This document shows positions 1 to 8,955 of a DNA stretch of 64,000 nucleotides, piece after piece (the stretch's first letter is position 1; each line of letters begins with the position of its first letter). The translations under genes were made by a program, and so were the position numbers. The stretch is from assembly GCF_007993815.1 (NCBI RefSeq), contig NZ_VJWE01000018.1, positions 186,001-250,000 of the forward strand, in the 5' to 3' direction. This DNA is from Acidovorax delafieldii (lineage in GTDB: Bacteria; Pseudomonadota; Gammaproteobacteria; Burkholderiales; Burkholderiaceae_C). The notes beneath the pieces are model-generated. The model saw nothing but the letters and a program-made list of their open reading frames with translations, was not told where the DNA came from and did not search any database.

Positions 1-1
1 C

Positions 2-133
2 ACCTGCGTGACCCGCTGGCTGGACGGCGAGCCCGACCACCGCGACAGCTGCCTGAGCGCTGCAGAGCAAGCCACCCACGTCGCCGTGTGCTGCGCGCGC
101 AGCCACAGCGCCACGCTCACGCTGGACCTGTAG
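2..133 (+). CDS. PDR/VanB-type oxidoreductase, C-terminal end (partial)
   Basis: Only the last 43 codons are present; the gene enters from the left edge and stops with TAG at 131-133. The readable tail has the spacing of the C-terminal plant-type [2Fe-2S] ferredoxin domain of phthalate-dioxygenase-reductase/VanB family proteins: [17 protein letters not shown], then a CC pair and the ending LTLDL. In this family an FMN/NAD domain feeds electrons through the 2Fe-2S centre, usually to a Rieske oxygenase. It lies 32 nt before the flavodoxin-fold gene and probably belongs to the same transcript. The oxygenase partner would lie left of the window, which I cannot see. Confidence 0.75.
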   Translation, partial: TCVTRWLDGEPDHRDSCLSAAEQATHVAVCCARSHSATLTLDL

Positions 134-165
134 GCCCATCCCCCACAACCCGAAGGACCCCCGCC

Positions 166-753
166 ATGCGCATCCTCGTGATCTATTGCCACCCGGTAGA
201 GACCAGCTACAACGCCGCACTGCACACCGAGGTGGTGCAGCAGCTGCGCGGCGCGGGCCATGAGGTGGACGACTGCGACCTGTACGCCGAGGGCTTCAAC
301 CCCGTGATGACACGCGAAGAGCGCCTGGGCTACCACGAGGTGCCCAGCAACCAGTTGCCCGTGCAGGGTTATGTGGACCGCCTGCTCTGGGCCGAAGCCG
401 TGGTGTTCTGCTTTCCCACCTGGTGCTTTGGCATGCCGGCGATGCTCAAGGGATTTTTCGACCGCGTGCTCATGCCCGGCGTGGCCTTTGACATCAGCGA
501 CCCGCACAACGTCAAGCCCTCGCTCACGCACATCAAGCGCATCTCCGCCGTGGTCACCTACGGCCGCCCGCGCTGGACGGCCCTGTTCATGGGCGACCCG
601 CCGCGCAAGTCCATCACCCGCTACATGCGCCTGCTCACGGGCGGCAAGGCGCGGGTGGACTACCACGCCTACTACCACATGAACGTGGCCACACCGCCCC
701 GACTCGCGGCCTTCAAGGCCCGCGTGGGCCAGGCGATGGCGCGCTTTGCATAA
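166..753 (+). CDS. Flavodoxin-fold NAD(P)H-dependent oxidoreductase
   Basis: A 195-residue protein of the NQO/Kef ancillary (flavodoxin-like) family. The N-terminus has the beta strand and nucleotide loop ILVIYCHPVETSYN (residues 3-16), and FPTWCFGMPAMLKGFFDRV (about 83-101) is the FMN-contacting loop typical of these quinone/azo reductases. Upstream ATG/GTG codons in frame would run back into the preceding ferredoxin gene, so the ATG at 166, which starts exactly at the first beta strand, was chosen. It sits between the reductase tail and an amidohydrolase. A role as a flavin-dependent reductase in the same catabolic pathway is inference; the substrate is unknown. Confidence 0.8.
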   Translation: MRILVIYCHPVETSYNAALHTEVVQQLRGAGHEVDDCDLYAEGFNPVMTREERLGYHEVPSNQLPVQGYVDRLLWAEAVVFCFPTWCFGMPAMLKGFFDRVLMPGVAFDISDPHNVKPSLTHIKRISAVVTYGRPRWTALFMGDPPRKSITRYMRLLTGGKARVDYHAYYHMNVATPPRLAAFKARVGQAMARFA

Positions 754-776
754 GACAACGTTCTAAGGGCCACGGC

Positions 777-2096
777 ATGCACGCATCCAACACCCCCGAC
801 CACATCCTGCGCGCCCGGCTGCCGCGCTGGCTGCTGCCCTCCGCGTGGCCGCAGCAGGGCCACCAGCCCGCACTGGCCGATCTGCGCCTGGCCCAGGGCC
901 GCATCGTGCAGGTGCTGCCCCACGGCACCCAGCCTGCGCTACACGGCGCTGTGTGGGACGTGGCAGGCGCGCTGGTGCTGCCCGGCCTGGTCGATGCGCA
1001 CACCCACCTGGACAAGGCCTTCACCCTGCCGCGCATGGGAGAGGTCAAACCCGGCCTGCTGGGCGCCATCGAGGCCATGATGTTGGATCGCCAGGGCTGG
1101 ACCGAAGCCGACATCCACGCCCGCGCCAGCCGCGCGCTGCAATGGGCCTACGACGCAGGCACCGTCCACCTGCGCACCCACTGCGACTGGTGGGAGCCCG
1201 ACGCGCAGCCGCTGGCCTGGAACGTGTTGCACGCACTGGCCCACGACTGGGCCGACCGCATCACGCTGGAGCGCGTAAGCCTGATCCCCTTGCATCTGTA
1301 CACGGACCGCAGCGCCGCCCTGCGGCTGGCGGCCACCGTGGCTGCGAGCGGCCCTGGCGCCTTGCTGGGCGGCTTTGTGCACTCTACCAACTGGGACCCG
1401 CAGGCGCTGCGCCACCTGTTGGAAGCCGCACAACACCATGGCCTGAACGTGGACCTGCATGTGGACGAAGAACTGCACCCCGGCGCCCAGGGCTTGGCGA
1501 CCACCGCCGCACTGCTCAAAGAACTGCGCTTTGAAGGCCATGTGGTCTGCGGCCACACCTGCGCGCTGGCCGCACAGGACGAGGCCACGGCCCTCGCCAC
1601 GCTCGATGCCGTGGCACAAAGCCCCATCACCCTGGTCACCCTGCCCATCACCAACCTGCTGCTGCAGGACGCCACCACCGGCCGCACGCCGCGCCAGCGT
1701 GGTCTGACGCTGGTGAAGGAGGCCCGTGCACGCGGCATCCCGGTGCTGGTCGCCAGCGACAACGTGCAAGACCCGTTCTGCCCCGTGGGCAGCTTTGACC
1801 CGCTGGAAGCCCTGGCCACGGGTGTGCTGGCTGCGCAGCTGGATGCACCTTTCGACCAATGGAGCGAATCGCTGTGCCGCGCCGACTGGCTGTGCACCGG
1901 CCGCACTGGCACCACGGCGCTGCCGCTGCAGCCTGGCACGGTGGCTGACCTGCTGGTCTTCACGCAGGCTGACCACTGGGGCTTTCCATCGCGCGCACAA
2001 AGCCGTGTGGTGCTGCGCCAGGGCCGCGTCGCCAGCGGCCATGCACCGGCTGCCTGGCATGTGCCAACCACCCAATCCGCAAGGAGCCTCGCATGA
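777..2096 (+). CDS. Cytosine-deaminase-like amidohydrolase
   Basis: A 439-residue metal-dependent hydrolase of the amidohydrolase superfamily, closest in pattern to CodA-type cytosine/isocytosine deaminases. Visible metal and active-site positions are the HxH pair in VDAHTHLDK (H75, H77), H228 in LHVDEE, H260 in CGHTC and D328 in VASDNVQDP. The length is normal for the family. The stop overlaps the next start as ATGA (2093-2096), so it is translationally coupled to the RidA gene. Given the neighbours (RidA, creatininase, THI5-type importer) it probably opens or deaminates a cyclic nitrogen compound. The exact substrate cannot be read from sequence. Confidence 0.85.
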   Translation: MHASNTPDHILRARLPRWLLPSAWPQQGHQPALADLRLAQGRIVQVLPHGTQPALHGAVWDVAGALVLPGLVDAHTHLDKAFTLPRMGEVKPGLLGAIEAMMLDRQGWTEADIHARASRALQWAYDAGTVHLRTHCDWWEPDAQPLAWNVLHALAHDWADRITLERVSLIPLHLYTDRSAALRLAATVAASGPGALLGGFVHSTNWDPQALRHLLEAAQHHGLNVDLHVDEELHPGAQGLATTAALLKELRFEGHVVCGHTCALAAQDEATALATLDAVAQSPITLVTLPITNLLLQDATTGRTPRQRGLTLVKEARARGIPVLVASDNVQDPFCPVGSFDPLEALATGVLAAQLDAPFDQWSESLCRADWLCTGRTGTTALPLQPGTVADLLVFTQADHWGFPSRAQSRVVLRQGRVASGHAPAAWHVPTTQSARSLA

Positions 2097-2557
2097 GCCC
2101 CACATCTGCGCCAGGTATCGCCCAGCCCCTGGCCCGCTACGCCGCGTGGCGCCGCGCAGGCGACTTCATCTACCTGAGCGGGATCATTGCCGTGGACCCT
2201 GCCGCCAGCCGCATTGTGCGCGGCTACGACGACATCCCGCATGAGGCCGCCACGCTGATTGGCCGCACGGGCGAGTTCAGCAGCGACATCAAGGAAGGCC
2301 CCATCCTCGCGCAGAGCTGGTATGTGCTCGACCGCATCCGCCAGACCATCGAGGCCGCAGGCGGCCAGATGTCCGACGTGTTCAAGCTGGTGCAGTACTT
2401 CAAGAACCTAGACCACTTCCCGCAGTACAGCCGCGTGCGCAAGCTGTTCTTCCCCGGCGATCCCCCCGCCTCCACCGTAGTGGAAGTAAGCGGCATGCTG
2501 CCCACGCCCGACATCCTCATCGAGGTGGAGGCCACGGCCTACCTCCCTTTGCGCTGA
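2093..2557 (+). CDS. RidA family protein (YjgF/YER057c/UK114)
   Basis: A 154-residue RidA-fold protein. The body shows the usual trimer-forming order: an AGDFIYLSG strand, a long loop, then helix VLDRIRQTIEAAGGQMSDV and the closing strand with VEVSGMLPTPDILIEVEATAYL. Family members deaminate reactive enamines/imines or act as aminoacrylate deaminases in pyrimidine breakdown (RutC). The loop after the first strands is longer than in short RidA proteins, as in several catabolic-operon paralogues. The 4-nt overlap with the amidohydrolase and the 29-nt gap to the creatininase gene argue for a pathway-specific role, clearing an unstable product of ring cleavage (inference). Confidence 0.85.
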   Translation: MSPTSAPGIAQPLARYAAWRRAGDFIYLSGIIAVDPAASRIVRGYDDIPHEAATLIGRTGEFSSDIKEGPILAQSWYVLDRIRQTIEAAGGQMSDVFKLVQYFKNLDHFPQYSRVRKLFFPGDPPASTVVEVSGMLPTPDILIEVEATAYLPLR

Positions 2558-2586
2558 CAACGCCTTCCTTCACGAAAGAACCACCC

Positions 2587-3450
2587 ATGCTGCACGGCTA
2601 CAACCCGCCCCACCGCTACCTGCCCTACCTGAGCTGGACCGAGATCGCCGACCTGCCGGACAAGGAGAACACCGTCATCGTGCTGCCCACAGGCGCCACA
2701 GAACAGCATGGCCCGCACCTGCCGTGTGCGGTGGACACGGTGATCAGCGCGGGGGTGGTGGGCCATGCACTGGCCCGCCTGCCGGCCGATGTGCCTGCGT
2801 TCGCGATGGCCCCCATCACCTACGGCAAGTCCGAAGAGCACCTGCACTTTCCCGGCACCGTCACGCTCAGCGGCGAGACCCTGCTGGCCACCATGAACGA
2901 GGTGGGCGAGTCGGTGTACCGCGCGGGCTTTCGCAAGCTGCTGTTTGTCAACGGCCACGGCGGCCAGCCGCAGGTGATGGAGATGTGCGCGCGAGAGCTG
3001 CGCCTGCGCCATGGCGACTTCATTGTGGTGCCCAGCTTCACCTGGCGGGTGCCGCATGTGGCGGGCAAGTACCTGTCCGACACCGAAAAGAAACTGGCCA
3101 TGCACGCAGGCCACGCCGAGACGGCGCTGATGCTGGCGCTGGCCCCCGACACCGTGCACATGGAGCGTGCGGTAGTCAACTACCCGCCCGTTTTTGACTC
3201 GTCCCTGCTCTCACCCGACGGCCGCCCAGCCTGCGCCTGGAGTGCGCGCGACTTCGGCCCCAGCGGAATCATTGGCGACCCGCTGCCCGCCACGGCCGAA
3301 CAGGGGCACGCCATCCTCGACTCGCTGGCCGTGAGCTGGGCCGCCGCCATTACCGAGCTGCATCGGTTGCAGTGGGCGCCACGCCCAGAGCCCACCTGGG
3401 GCCGCGCCCATCACACCGGCCACGTGGAGCACTCCAGCGCACTGGCCTGA
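2587..3450 (+). CDS. Creatininase-family amidohydrolase
   Basis: A 287-residue protein of the creatininase/MftE-like family. The metal-ligand signature PTGATEQHGPHLPCAVDT gives E39, H41 and D50. It is followed by the conserved GKSEEHLHFPGT loop, the NGHGGQ motif near residue 121 and AGHAETALML with a conserved Glu. Family members hydrolyse cyclic amides such as creatinine, or formamide side groups such as FAPy in riboflavin and deazaflavin pathways. It is the fifth gene of the operon and precedes the ABC transporter genes. I infer hydrolysis of an amide formed in heterocycle breakdown; true creatininase activity is not established. Confidence 0.85.
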   Translation: MLHGYNPPHRYLPYLSWTEIADLPDKENTVIVLPTGATEQHGPHLPCAVDTVISAGVVGHALARLPADVPAFAMAPITYGKSEEHLHFPGTVTLSGETLLATMNEVGESVYRAGFRKLLFVNGHGGQPQVMEMCARELRLRHGDFIVVPSFTWRVPHVAGKYLSDTEKKLAMHAGHAETALMLALAPDTVHMERAVVNYPPVFDSSLLSPDGRPACAWSARDFGPSGIIGDPLPATAEQGHAILDSLAVSWAAAITELHRLQWAPRPEPTWGRAHHTGHVEHSSALA

Positions 3451-3536
3451 AACCTGCGAACGCCACCGCAAAACCTTTTCGCCTTCCCCTTCGTTGTCCC
3501 TTCGTTCCACCTCCACCACCCTACCGGAGTACCACC

Positions 3537-4535
3537 ATGATGAAGACCGCCTCCCACCTTTCCAAACTTGGTGCAGCCGCGCTGCTCGCTGTTGGTGCCG
3601 TCGGCACCATGCAGGCCCACGCGCAGGAAAAGTTCACCTACATGACCAACTGGTATGCGCAGGCCGAGCATGGCGGCTTCTACCAGGCGGTGGCTACGGG
3701 CCTGTACAAAAAGTACGGGCTGGATGTGACCATCAAGATGGGCGGCCCGCAGGTCAACATCGTGCAGATGATGGCCGCCGGCCAGGCCGAATGCGTGATG
3801 GGGTCGAGCGACCTGCAGATGATCCAGATGCGTGAAGGCGGCGTGCCCGTGGTCAATGTGGCGGCCATATTCCAGAAGGACCCGCAGGTACTCATCGCGC
3901 ACGAGGACGTGAAGAAATTCGAAGACCTCAAGGGCAAGACCATCCTGATCGCCTCGTCGGCCCAGCGCGGCTACTGGCCCTGGCTCAAGGCCAAGTACGG
4001 CTTCACCGACTCACAGACGCGCCCCTACACCTTCAACATCCAGCCCTTCGTGGCCGACAAGAACGCCGCCCAGCAGGGCTACCTGACGTCCGAGCCGTTT
4101 GCGATTGCCAAGGCGGGCGTCAAGGCGAACACGCTGATGTTCAGCGACCAAGGCTACCCAGCCTACGCCACCACCATCTCGTGCATGGAAAAGACGGTGA
4201 AGGACCGCAGCGCCGCCGTGGCCTCGTTCGTGAAGGCATCGATGGAAGGCTGGAAGAGCTACCTGGCCGACCCCGCCCCGGCCAACGCGCTCATCAAGAA
4301 GGACAACCCCAACATGACCGACGAGCAGCTCGCCTACAGCGTGGCCAAGCTCAAGGAAATGGGCATGGCCACGGGTGGTGACGCCGCCACCATGGGCATC
4401 GGCATCATGACCGACGCACGCGCCAAGGCCAGCTACGACTTCCTGGTGGACGCCAAGCTCATCGACCCTGCCAAGGTGAAGCTGGCCGAGACCTACACCA
4501 CGTCGTTCGTCAAAGACCTCAAGGTTCTTCCTTGA
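3537..4535 (+). CDS. ABC transporter substrate-binding protein, THI5/NMT1 (SsuA-like) type
   Basis: A 332-residue periplasmic binding protein. The start at 3537 follows a CGGAG Shine-Dalgarno and gives a classical signal peptide with cleavage predicted after AHA near residue 29; the longer in-frame extension is Pro/Arg-rich and unlikely. The mature part begins FTYMTNWYAQAEHGGFYQA and continues with GLDVTIKMGGPQVNIVQMM, the pattern of NMT1/THI5-like proteins that bind pyrimidine precursors, sulfonates or related small molecules. It is followed by a repeat element and then the ATPase and permease, making a complete importer. The ligand is unknown; a nitrogen heterocycle is the simplest guess. 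Confidence 0.88.
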   Translation: MMKTASHLSKLGAAALLAVGAVGTMQAHAQEKFTYMTNWYAQAEHGGFYQAVATGLYKKYGLDVTIKMGGPQVNIVQMMAAGQAECVMGSSDLQMIQMREGGVPVVNVAAIFQKDPQVLIAHEDVKKFEDLKGKTILIASSAQRGYWPWLKAKYGFTDSQTRPYTFNIQPFVADKNAAQQGYLTSEPFAIAKAGVKANTLMFSDQGYPAYATTISCMEKTVKDRSAAVASFVKASMEGWKSYLADPAPANALIKKDNPNMTDEQLAYSVAKLKEMGMATGGDAATMGIGIMTDARAKASYDFLVDAKLIDPAKVKLAETYTTSFVKDLKVLP

Positions 4536-4536
4536 T

Positions 4537-4622
4537 CCCCCCTGAGTCGCTTCGCGCCTTCCCCCAAGGGGGACAACGCCCTCGCTGCGGGGCGGCCCTT
4601 GCTCGGCGTTCGCTGGCTCGGG
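4537..4622 (+). repeat. Dispersed intergenic repeat, CCCCCTGAG family, copy 1
   Basis: Fills the gap between the binding-protein stop and the ATPase gene. It begins CCCCCCTGAGTCGCTTCGCG, has an internal CCCCCAAGGGGG inverted repeat, and continues with GCGGGGCGGCCCTTGCTC. Related copies on the opposite strand lie at 21475-21556 and 25987-26092 and share the order CCCCCTGAG, a C-rich/G-rich arm pair, then a GGCGGGGC-like segment. Being short, imperfectly palindromic and between genes, it resembles a REP-like element. Confidence 0.7.
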
Positions 4623-4732
4623 CCGCGCCAGTTTCCAGCGGCTAGCGCCAAGCCAAGTGCTACGACAGATAAGCCCCATCGCCCTGACACAGCGGCCAGC
4701 CTCCCCGGCCACATCCATCGAAAGGCACCACC

Positions 4733-5563
4733 ATGTCCATTCCCGCTGCCTCGCCACCTCTGGCACCCGCGCCGCGCCCCACACCCGCCGTGGAGGTGCT
4801 CTCTGCCGAAAAAACCTACCCCAATGGAACCCAGGCCCTGCTGCCGGTGGACCTGACCATTGAGGAAGGCGAATTCGTCACCCTGCTCGGCCCCTCGGGC
4901 TGCGGCAAGAGCACGCTGCTGAAAATGGTGGCGGGCCTGCTGGAGCCCACCGACGGTCGCCTACACCTGTGGCGTAAGCCCGTGGCACAGCTGGACGAAA
5001 GCGGCAAGAAGATGGCGTTTGTCTTCCAGTCGCCCACGCTCATGCCCTGGGCCGGTGTGCAGACCAATGTGCGCCTGCCACTGGACCTGGCGGGCGTGCC
5101 GCGTGCAGAGGCCGATGCCCGCGTGACCGAGGCGCTGGCTCTGGTGGGGTTGTCGAAATTTGCCCATGCGCTGCCCCGCGCGCTGTCCGGCGGCATGCAG
5201 ATGCGCGTGTCGATTGCGCGCGGCCTGGTCACCCAGCCCGACCTGCTGCTGATGGACGAGCCCTTTGGCGCACTCGACGAAATCACGCGCCACAAGCTCG
5301 ACGCCGACCTGCTGGATCTGTGGCGCAAGAAGAAGCTCACTGTGATCTTTGTGACGCACTCGATCCACGAGGCGGTGTTCCTCTCCAGCCGCGTGGTCAT
5401 GATGGCCGCGCGCCCGGGCCGCGTGGTCGAAGAGTTCCGCATCGATGCGCCCTACCCCCGCACGGCCGACTTCATGGTCTCGCCCGAATTCAGCCGCTAC
5501 GCCAAGCTGCTGCAGGACAGCCTGCTGCGCGCCAGCGTGGACACCGAGGAGACCGTGGCATGA
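4733..5563 (+). CDS. ABC transporter ATP-binding protein (SsuB/TauB type)
   Basis: A 276-residue nucleotide-binding subunit with all motifs: Walker A GPSGCGKST at 53-61, Q-loop FVFQSPTLMPW, signature LSGGMQMRVSIARGL, Walker B LLLMDEPFGALDE and the H-loop in FVTHSIHEAV. The first ~20 residues are a Pro/Ala-rich tail before the fold starts, as is common in this nitrate/sulfonate/taurine/THI5 group. It overlaps the permease start by ATGA at 5560-5563. It energises import by the binding protein at 3537 and the permease at 5560. Confidence 0.92.
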   Translation: MSIPAASPPLAPAPRPTPAVEVLSAEKTYPNGTQALLPVDLTIEEGEFVTLLGPSGCGKSTLLKMVAGLLEPTDGRLHLWRKPVAQLDESGKKMAFVFQSPTLMPWAGVQTNVRLPLDLAGVPRAEADARVTEALALVGLSKFAHALPRALSGGMQMRVSIARGLVTQPDLLLMDEPFGALDEITRHKLDADLLDLWRKKKLTVIFVTHSIHEAVFLSSRVVMMAARPGRVVEEFRIDAPYPRTADFMVSPEFSRYAKLLQDSLLRASVDTEETVA

Positions 5564-6480
5564 GCACCCCTTTCCCTTCCGCACCCATGGCGTCGCCCGT
5601 GGTCACCGCCCACCCCGCAGCCGCCCCGCGCTCAGCGCCTGCACCAGTCGCTGCCAAACCTGCCGCCAAGGCCACACCCAAGCGCCCGCCGCTCATGGCC
5701 CAACCCCGCGTGCAGCGCGTGGTCTACCCCGTGCTGGTCGGCCTGGTGCTGATCGCGCTGTGGCAGGGGCTGGTCACGGCCATGGAGCTGCCACCCTACC
5801 TGGTGCCCTCGCCCATCCTGATGATGAAGACGCTGTTCACCGACTGGGCCGCCCTGGGCGGCTCGCTGTGGGTCACCGTCAAGATCACGGTGCTGGCCTT
5901 TGTGGTGGCCACCGTGGCGGGTGTGCTCATCTCGTTCCTGTTTGTGCAGAGCAAACGCATCGAGACGGCGCTCTTCCCCTACGCCGTGCTGCTGCAGGTC
6001 ACGCCCATCGTGGCCGTGGCGCCGCTCATCATCATCTGGGTGAAGGACCCGACCGCATCCATGGTGATCTGCGCCGCACTGGTCGCCCTGTTCCCCATCA
6101 TCAGCAACACCACGCTGGGTTTGCGCAGCGTGGAGCCTGACCTGCAAAGCTACTTCCAGCTCAACCGCGCCACGCGGCTGCAGACGCTGCTGCGCCTGCG
6201 CATCCCCAGCGCGCTGCCCTACTTTTTTGGCGGGCTGCGCATTTCCAGCGGCCTCGCGCTCATCGGCGCCGTGGTGGCGGAGTTTGTGGCGGGCACCGGG
6301 GGCCAGGGTGCGGGGCTGGCGTACCAGATTTTGCAGGCCGGCTTTCAGCTCAACATCCCGCGCATGTTTGCTGCACTGCTGCTGATTTCGCTCACTGGCG
6401 TCGCCTTGTTCGTGCTGATGGCCTGGCTCACCCGTGTCGCCCTGGGCGGCTGGCACGCCAGCGAAACGTCGCACGACTAG
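5560..6480 (+). CDS. ABC transporter permease (SsuC/TauC type)
   Basis: A 306-residue integral membrane subunit. After an Ala/Pro-rich cytoplasmic N-terminus of about 45 residues there are six predicted membrane helices, and the EAA-type coupling loop is visible around FQLNRATRLQTLLRLRIPSALPYFFGGLRI. The ATG at 5560, overlapping the ATPase stop, was preferred to the much earlier in-frame starts inside the ATPase gene. It forms the channel of the THI5-type importer. About 100 nt separate it from the FAD oxidase gene, which has its own strong Shine-Dalgarno. Confidence 0.9.
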   Translation: MSTPFPSAPMASPVVTAHPAAAPRSAPAPVAAKPAAKATPKRPPLMAQPRVQRVVYPVLVGLVLIALWQGLVTAMELPPYLVPSPILMMKTLFTDWAALGGSLWVTVKITVLAFVVATVAGVLISFLFVQSKRIETALFPYAVLLQVTPIVAVAPLIIIWVKDPTASMVICAALVALFPIISNTTLGLRSVEPDLQSYFQLNRATRLQTLLRLRIPSALPYFFGGLRISSGLALIGAVVAEFVAGTGGQGAGLAYQILQAGFQLNIPRMFAALLLISLTGVALFVLMAWLTRVALGGWHASETSHD

Positions 6481-6581
6481 CCCTTTCAACCCCATCGCCA
6501 ACACACCGCGCGCAGCCACTGGCGCGCGGCACGGGCTTCCTTTTGCCCAAAACGGCCACCAGCGGCCAAGGAGATACCGAT

Positions 6582-7967
6582 ATGACCACCACCGCCCATC
6601 AACTGCCCGACCTGCTGCCCGATCTGGACTGGATTGCCGACCCGCTGCGCGTGGGCCGCCTCTCACAGGACTTTGCCTGGTTTAGCCCCGTGCTCAAACG
6701 CGACCTGGCGGGCAAGCGTGGCGACATCGCCGTGCGCCCACGCACCGAAGCAGAAATCCGCCAGGTGGTAGCCGCATGCGCCAGCGCGGGCATCCCTCTC
6801 ACCGTGCGCGGCAGCGGCACCGGCAACTACGGCCAGAGCACGCCACTGCACGGCGGCGTGATCCTGGACCTGTCGGGCTACAACGCCTTTGGCTGGGTGC
6901 GCGGCGGCGTTGGCCGCGCGCAGTCTGGCATTCGGCTGGCAGACTTTGACACACAGGCCAAGCCCCACGGGCAAGAGCTGCGCTGGCTGCCCAGCACCTA
7001 CCGCAGCGCCACGCTGGGCGGGCTGTTTGGCGGCGGCTTTGGGGGCGCAGGCTCCATCAACCACGGCCCGCTGGCCGCGCCTGGCAACGTTCTGGCCGTG
7101 CGTGCGATGACGGTGGAGCCCGAGCCGCAGGTCATCGAGTTGCGCGGCCCCGAGGCCATGCTGCTGCACCACACCTACGGCACCAACGGCATCGTGCTGG
7201 AGCTGGAAGTGGCCCTGACCCCCGCCGTGGAGTGGACCGAATGCATCGCCACCTTCGAACAGTTTGACGCCGCGCTGGACTTTGCCGACCGCTTTGGCAG
7301 CGCCCCCGGGCTGGAGAAAAAAGAGGTGTGTTTTCTGGCCGCGCCCATCCCGCAATACTTCACCAGCCTGGCCGAGCACCTGCCTGCCGATCAGCATGCG
7401 GTGCTGCTGCTGGTGGCCCCGCACTCAGAAGCCGGCATGCGCGACATGGTGGCCCAGCACGGCGGCCAGGTCACCTACCGCAAGACGGCCGACGAAGTGG
7501 CCAGCAGCCACAAGACGCTGCTCGAATACACCTGGAACCACACCACCCTGCACGCCCTCAAGGTGGACAAGGGCCTGACCTACATCCAGAGCGGCTTCAA
7601 CCCCATGCACCGCCTCAAGCAGGTGAAGGCGCTGGAGGCCGCGCTGAAGGGCGAGGTGATGATGCACCTGGAGTTCTTGCGTACCAAGGAAGGCGCCTTC
7701 AACTGCAGCGGCCTGCAGATCATCCGCTACACCACCGAAGAGCGCCTGAACCAGATCATGCAGATCTACCGCGACCACGGCGTGCAGATCAACAACCCAC
7801 ATGTGTACATCGTGGAAGACGGCAAGCAGAACAACCTGGACCCGGCCGTGGTGGGCATGAAGCGCCGCTTTGACCCCCAGGGCCTGCTCAACCCGGGCAA
7901 GCTGCGCAGCTGGTACACGGCCGAACCCACAGCCCCCGTGCAGACACCTGTACGCCAAACAGCGTAG
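6582..7967 (+). CDS. FAD-linked oxidase (PCMH-type FAD-binding oxidoreductase)
   Basis: A 461-residue protein. The start at 6582 is preceded by AAGGAGAT. Residues 48-95 carry the first half of the VAO/PCMH fold (AVRPRTEAEIRQVVAACASA, then VRGSGTGNYGQ, which lines the FAD pyrophosphate). The GGLFGGGFGGAGSINHG stretch is the second FAD loop. The C-terminal half ends with RRFDPQGLLNPGKL, as in glycolate oxidase GlcD and D-lactate dehydrogenase relatives. It is the last gene of the operon and may oxidise a hydroxy-acid or alcohol released from the imported compound (inference). ureD begins 92 nt downstream. Confidence 0.85.
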   Translation: MTTTAHQLPDLLPDLDWIADPLRVGRLSQDFAWFSPVLKRDLAGKRGDIAVRPRTEAEIRQVVAACASAGIPLTVRGSGTGNYGQSTPLHGGVILDLSGYNAFGWVRGGVGRAQSGIRLADFDTQAKPHGQELRWLPSTYRSATLGGLFGGGFGGAGSINHGPLAAPGNVLAVRAMTVEPEPQVIELRGPEAMLLHHTYGTNGIVLELEVALTPAVEWTECIATFEQFDAALDFADRFGSAPGLEKKEVCFLAAPIPQYFTSLAEHLPADQHAVLLLVAPHSEAGMRDMVAQHGGQVTYRKTADEVASSHKTLLEYTWNHTTLHALKVDKGLTYIQSGFNPMHRLKQVKALEAALKGEVMMHLEFLRTKEGAFNCSGLQIIRYTTEERLNQIMQIYRDHGVQINNPHVYIVEDGKQNNLDPAVVGMKRRFDPQGLLNPGKLRSWYTAEPTAPVQTPVRQTA

Positions 7968-8059
7968 AGAAAACGGGTGGCGCGTGTCGCACCCACGGGC
8001 CTCTACCGCTTACCTGCAGGGCATAATCAGCTACTCATTTAGTAGCAAACCATCGAAAC

Positions 8060-8896
8060 ATGCCCTGGCACGCCCGCCTTCAGCTCGACTACACGGCAGA
8101 ACACAACGCCCGCACGGTAGCCCGCTACGAGCACAACGGGCCGCTGCGCATCCTGCAAAGCCTGTACCCCGAGGGCGACGCCATCTGCCACAACGTGCTG
8201 GTGCACCCGCCCGGCGGTCTGGTGGGCGGCGACACGCTGGACATCACCGCCACCGTGGGCCCCGGCGCCCATGGCCTGGTCACCACGCCCGGTGCCACGC
8301 GCTTCTACCGCTCCACCGGCCCGCTGGCGCTGCAACGCAGCCACCTCACCCTGGCCGAAGGCGCGCGCCTGGAATGGCTGCCGCTGGAGGCCCTGTGCTA
8401 CAGCGCCTGCCATGCTGAAAACCACCTCACGCTGAGCCTCGCCCCCGGCGCCGAATGCATCGCCTGGGACGTGACCGCACTAGGCCTGCCGCACGCGGGC
8501 CAGCCGTTTGAACAAGGCCGCTTCACCCAGCACCTGGAAGTGCCCGGCCTATGGCTGGAGCGCGGCGTCGTCGACGCCGCCGATGACCGGCTGCTGAGCA
8601 GCCCCTTGGGCTTGGGGGGCCACCGCTGCATGGCCAGCATGTTCTTTGCCGCAGGCCCCCCACTTGACCGGACGCGCCGCGACACCGCACTGGACGCGGC
8701 CCGTGCGGTGATGGATCAGCACCCCCTGGTCAAGGCCACCGCAGGCGCCACCAGCCCCAACGACCGCATGGTGGTGGTGCGCGTGCTGGCGCCGCAGGTG
8801 GAGCCCGCGATGAGGCTGCTCAAGGCCGTGCGGGTGGTTTGGCGGGAGGTGTTGTGGGGGTTGGAGGGGGAGGCGCCCAGGATTTGGGCGATGTAG
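8060..8896 (+). CDS. ureD: Urease accessory protein UreD
   Basis: A 278-residue UreD/UreH. The family pattern is clear: ARLQLDYTAEHNARTVARYE at the N-terminus, GPLRILQSLYPEG, then HPPGGLVGGDTLDI (about residues 50-63), TTPGATRFYRS and LEWLPLEALCY. UreD scaffolds the UreDFG complex that activates apo-urease with nickel and CO2. It is complete but stands alone here. The rest of the urease set starts about 37 kb downstream, whereas ureD normally precedes ureA in Burkholderiales. A 6-bp hairpin (GCTACT/AGTAGC, 8031-8047) lies just upstream. Confidence 0.93.
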   Translation: MPWHARLQLDYTAEHNARTVARYEHNGPLRILQSLYPEGDAICHNVLVHPPGGLVGGDTLDITATVGPGAHGLVTTPGATRFYRSTGPLALQRSHLTLAEGARLEWLPLEALCYSACHAENHLTLSLAPGAECIAWDVTALGLPHAGQPFEQGRFTQHLEVPGLWLERGVVDAADDRLLSSPLGLGGHRCMASMFFAAGPPLDRTRRDTALDAARAVMDQHPLVKATAGATSPNDRMVVVRVLAPQVEPAMRLLKAVRVVWREVLWGLEGEAPRIWAM

Positions 8897-8955
8897 GTGG
8901 GCCGCGTGAGGCGGCGCATGTGGCCGACGACAATCCGGCTGAATTGAAAGGTTGT

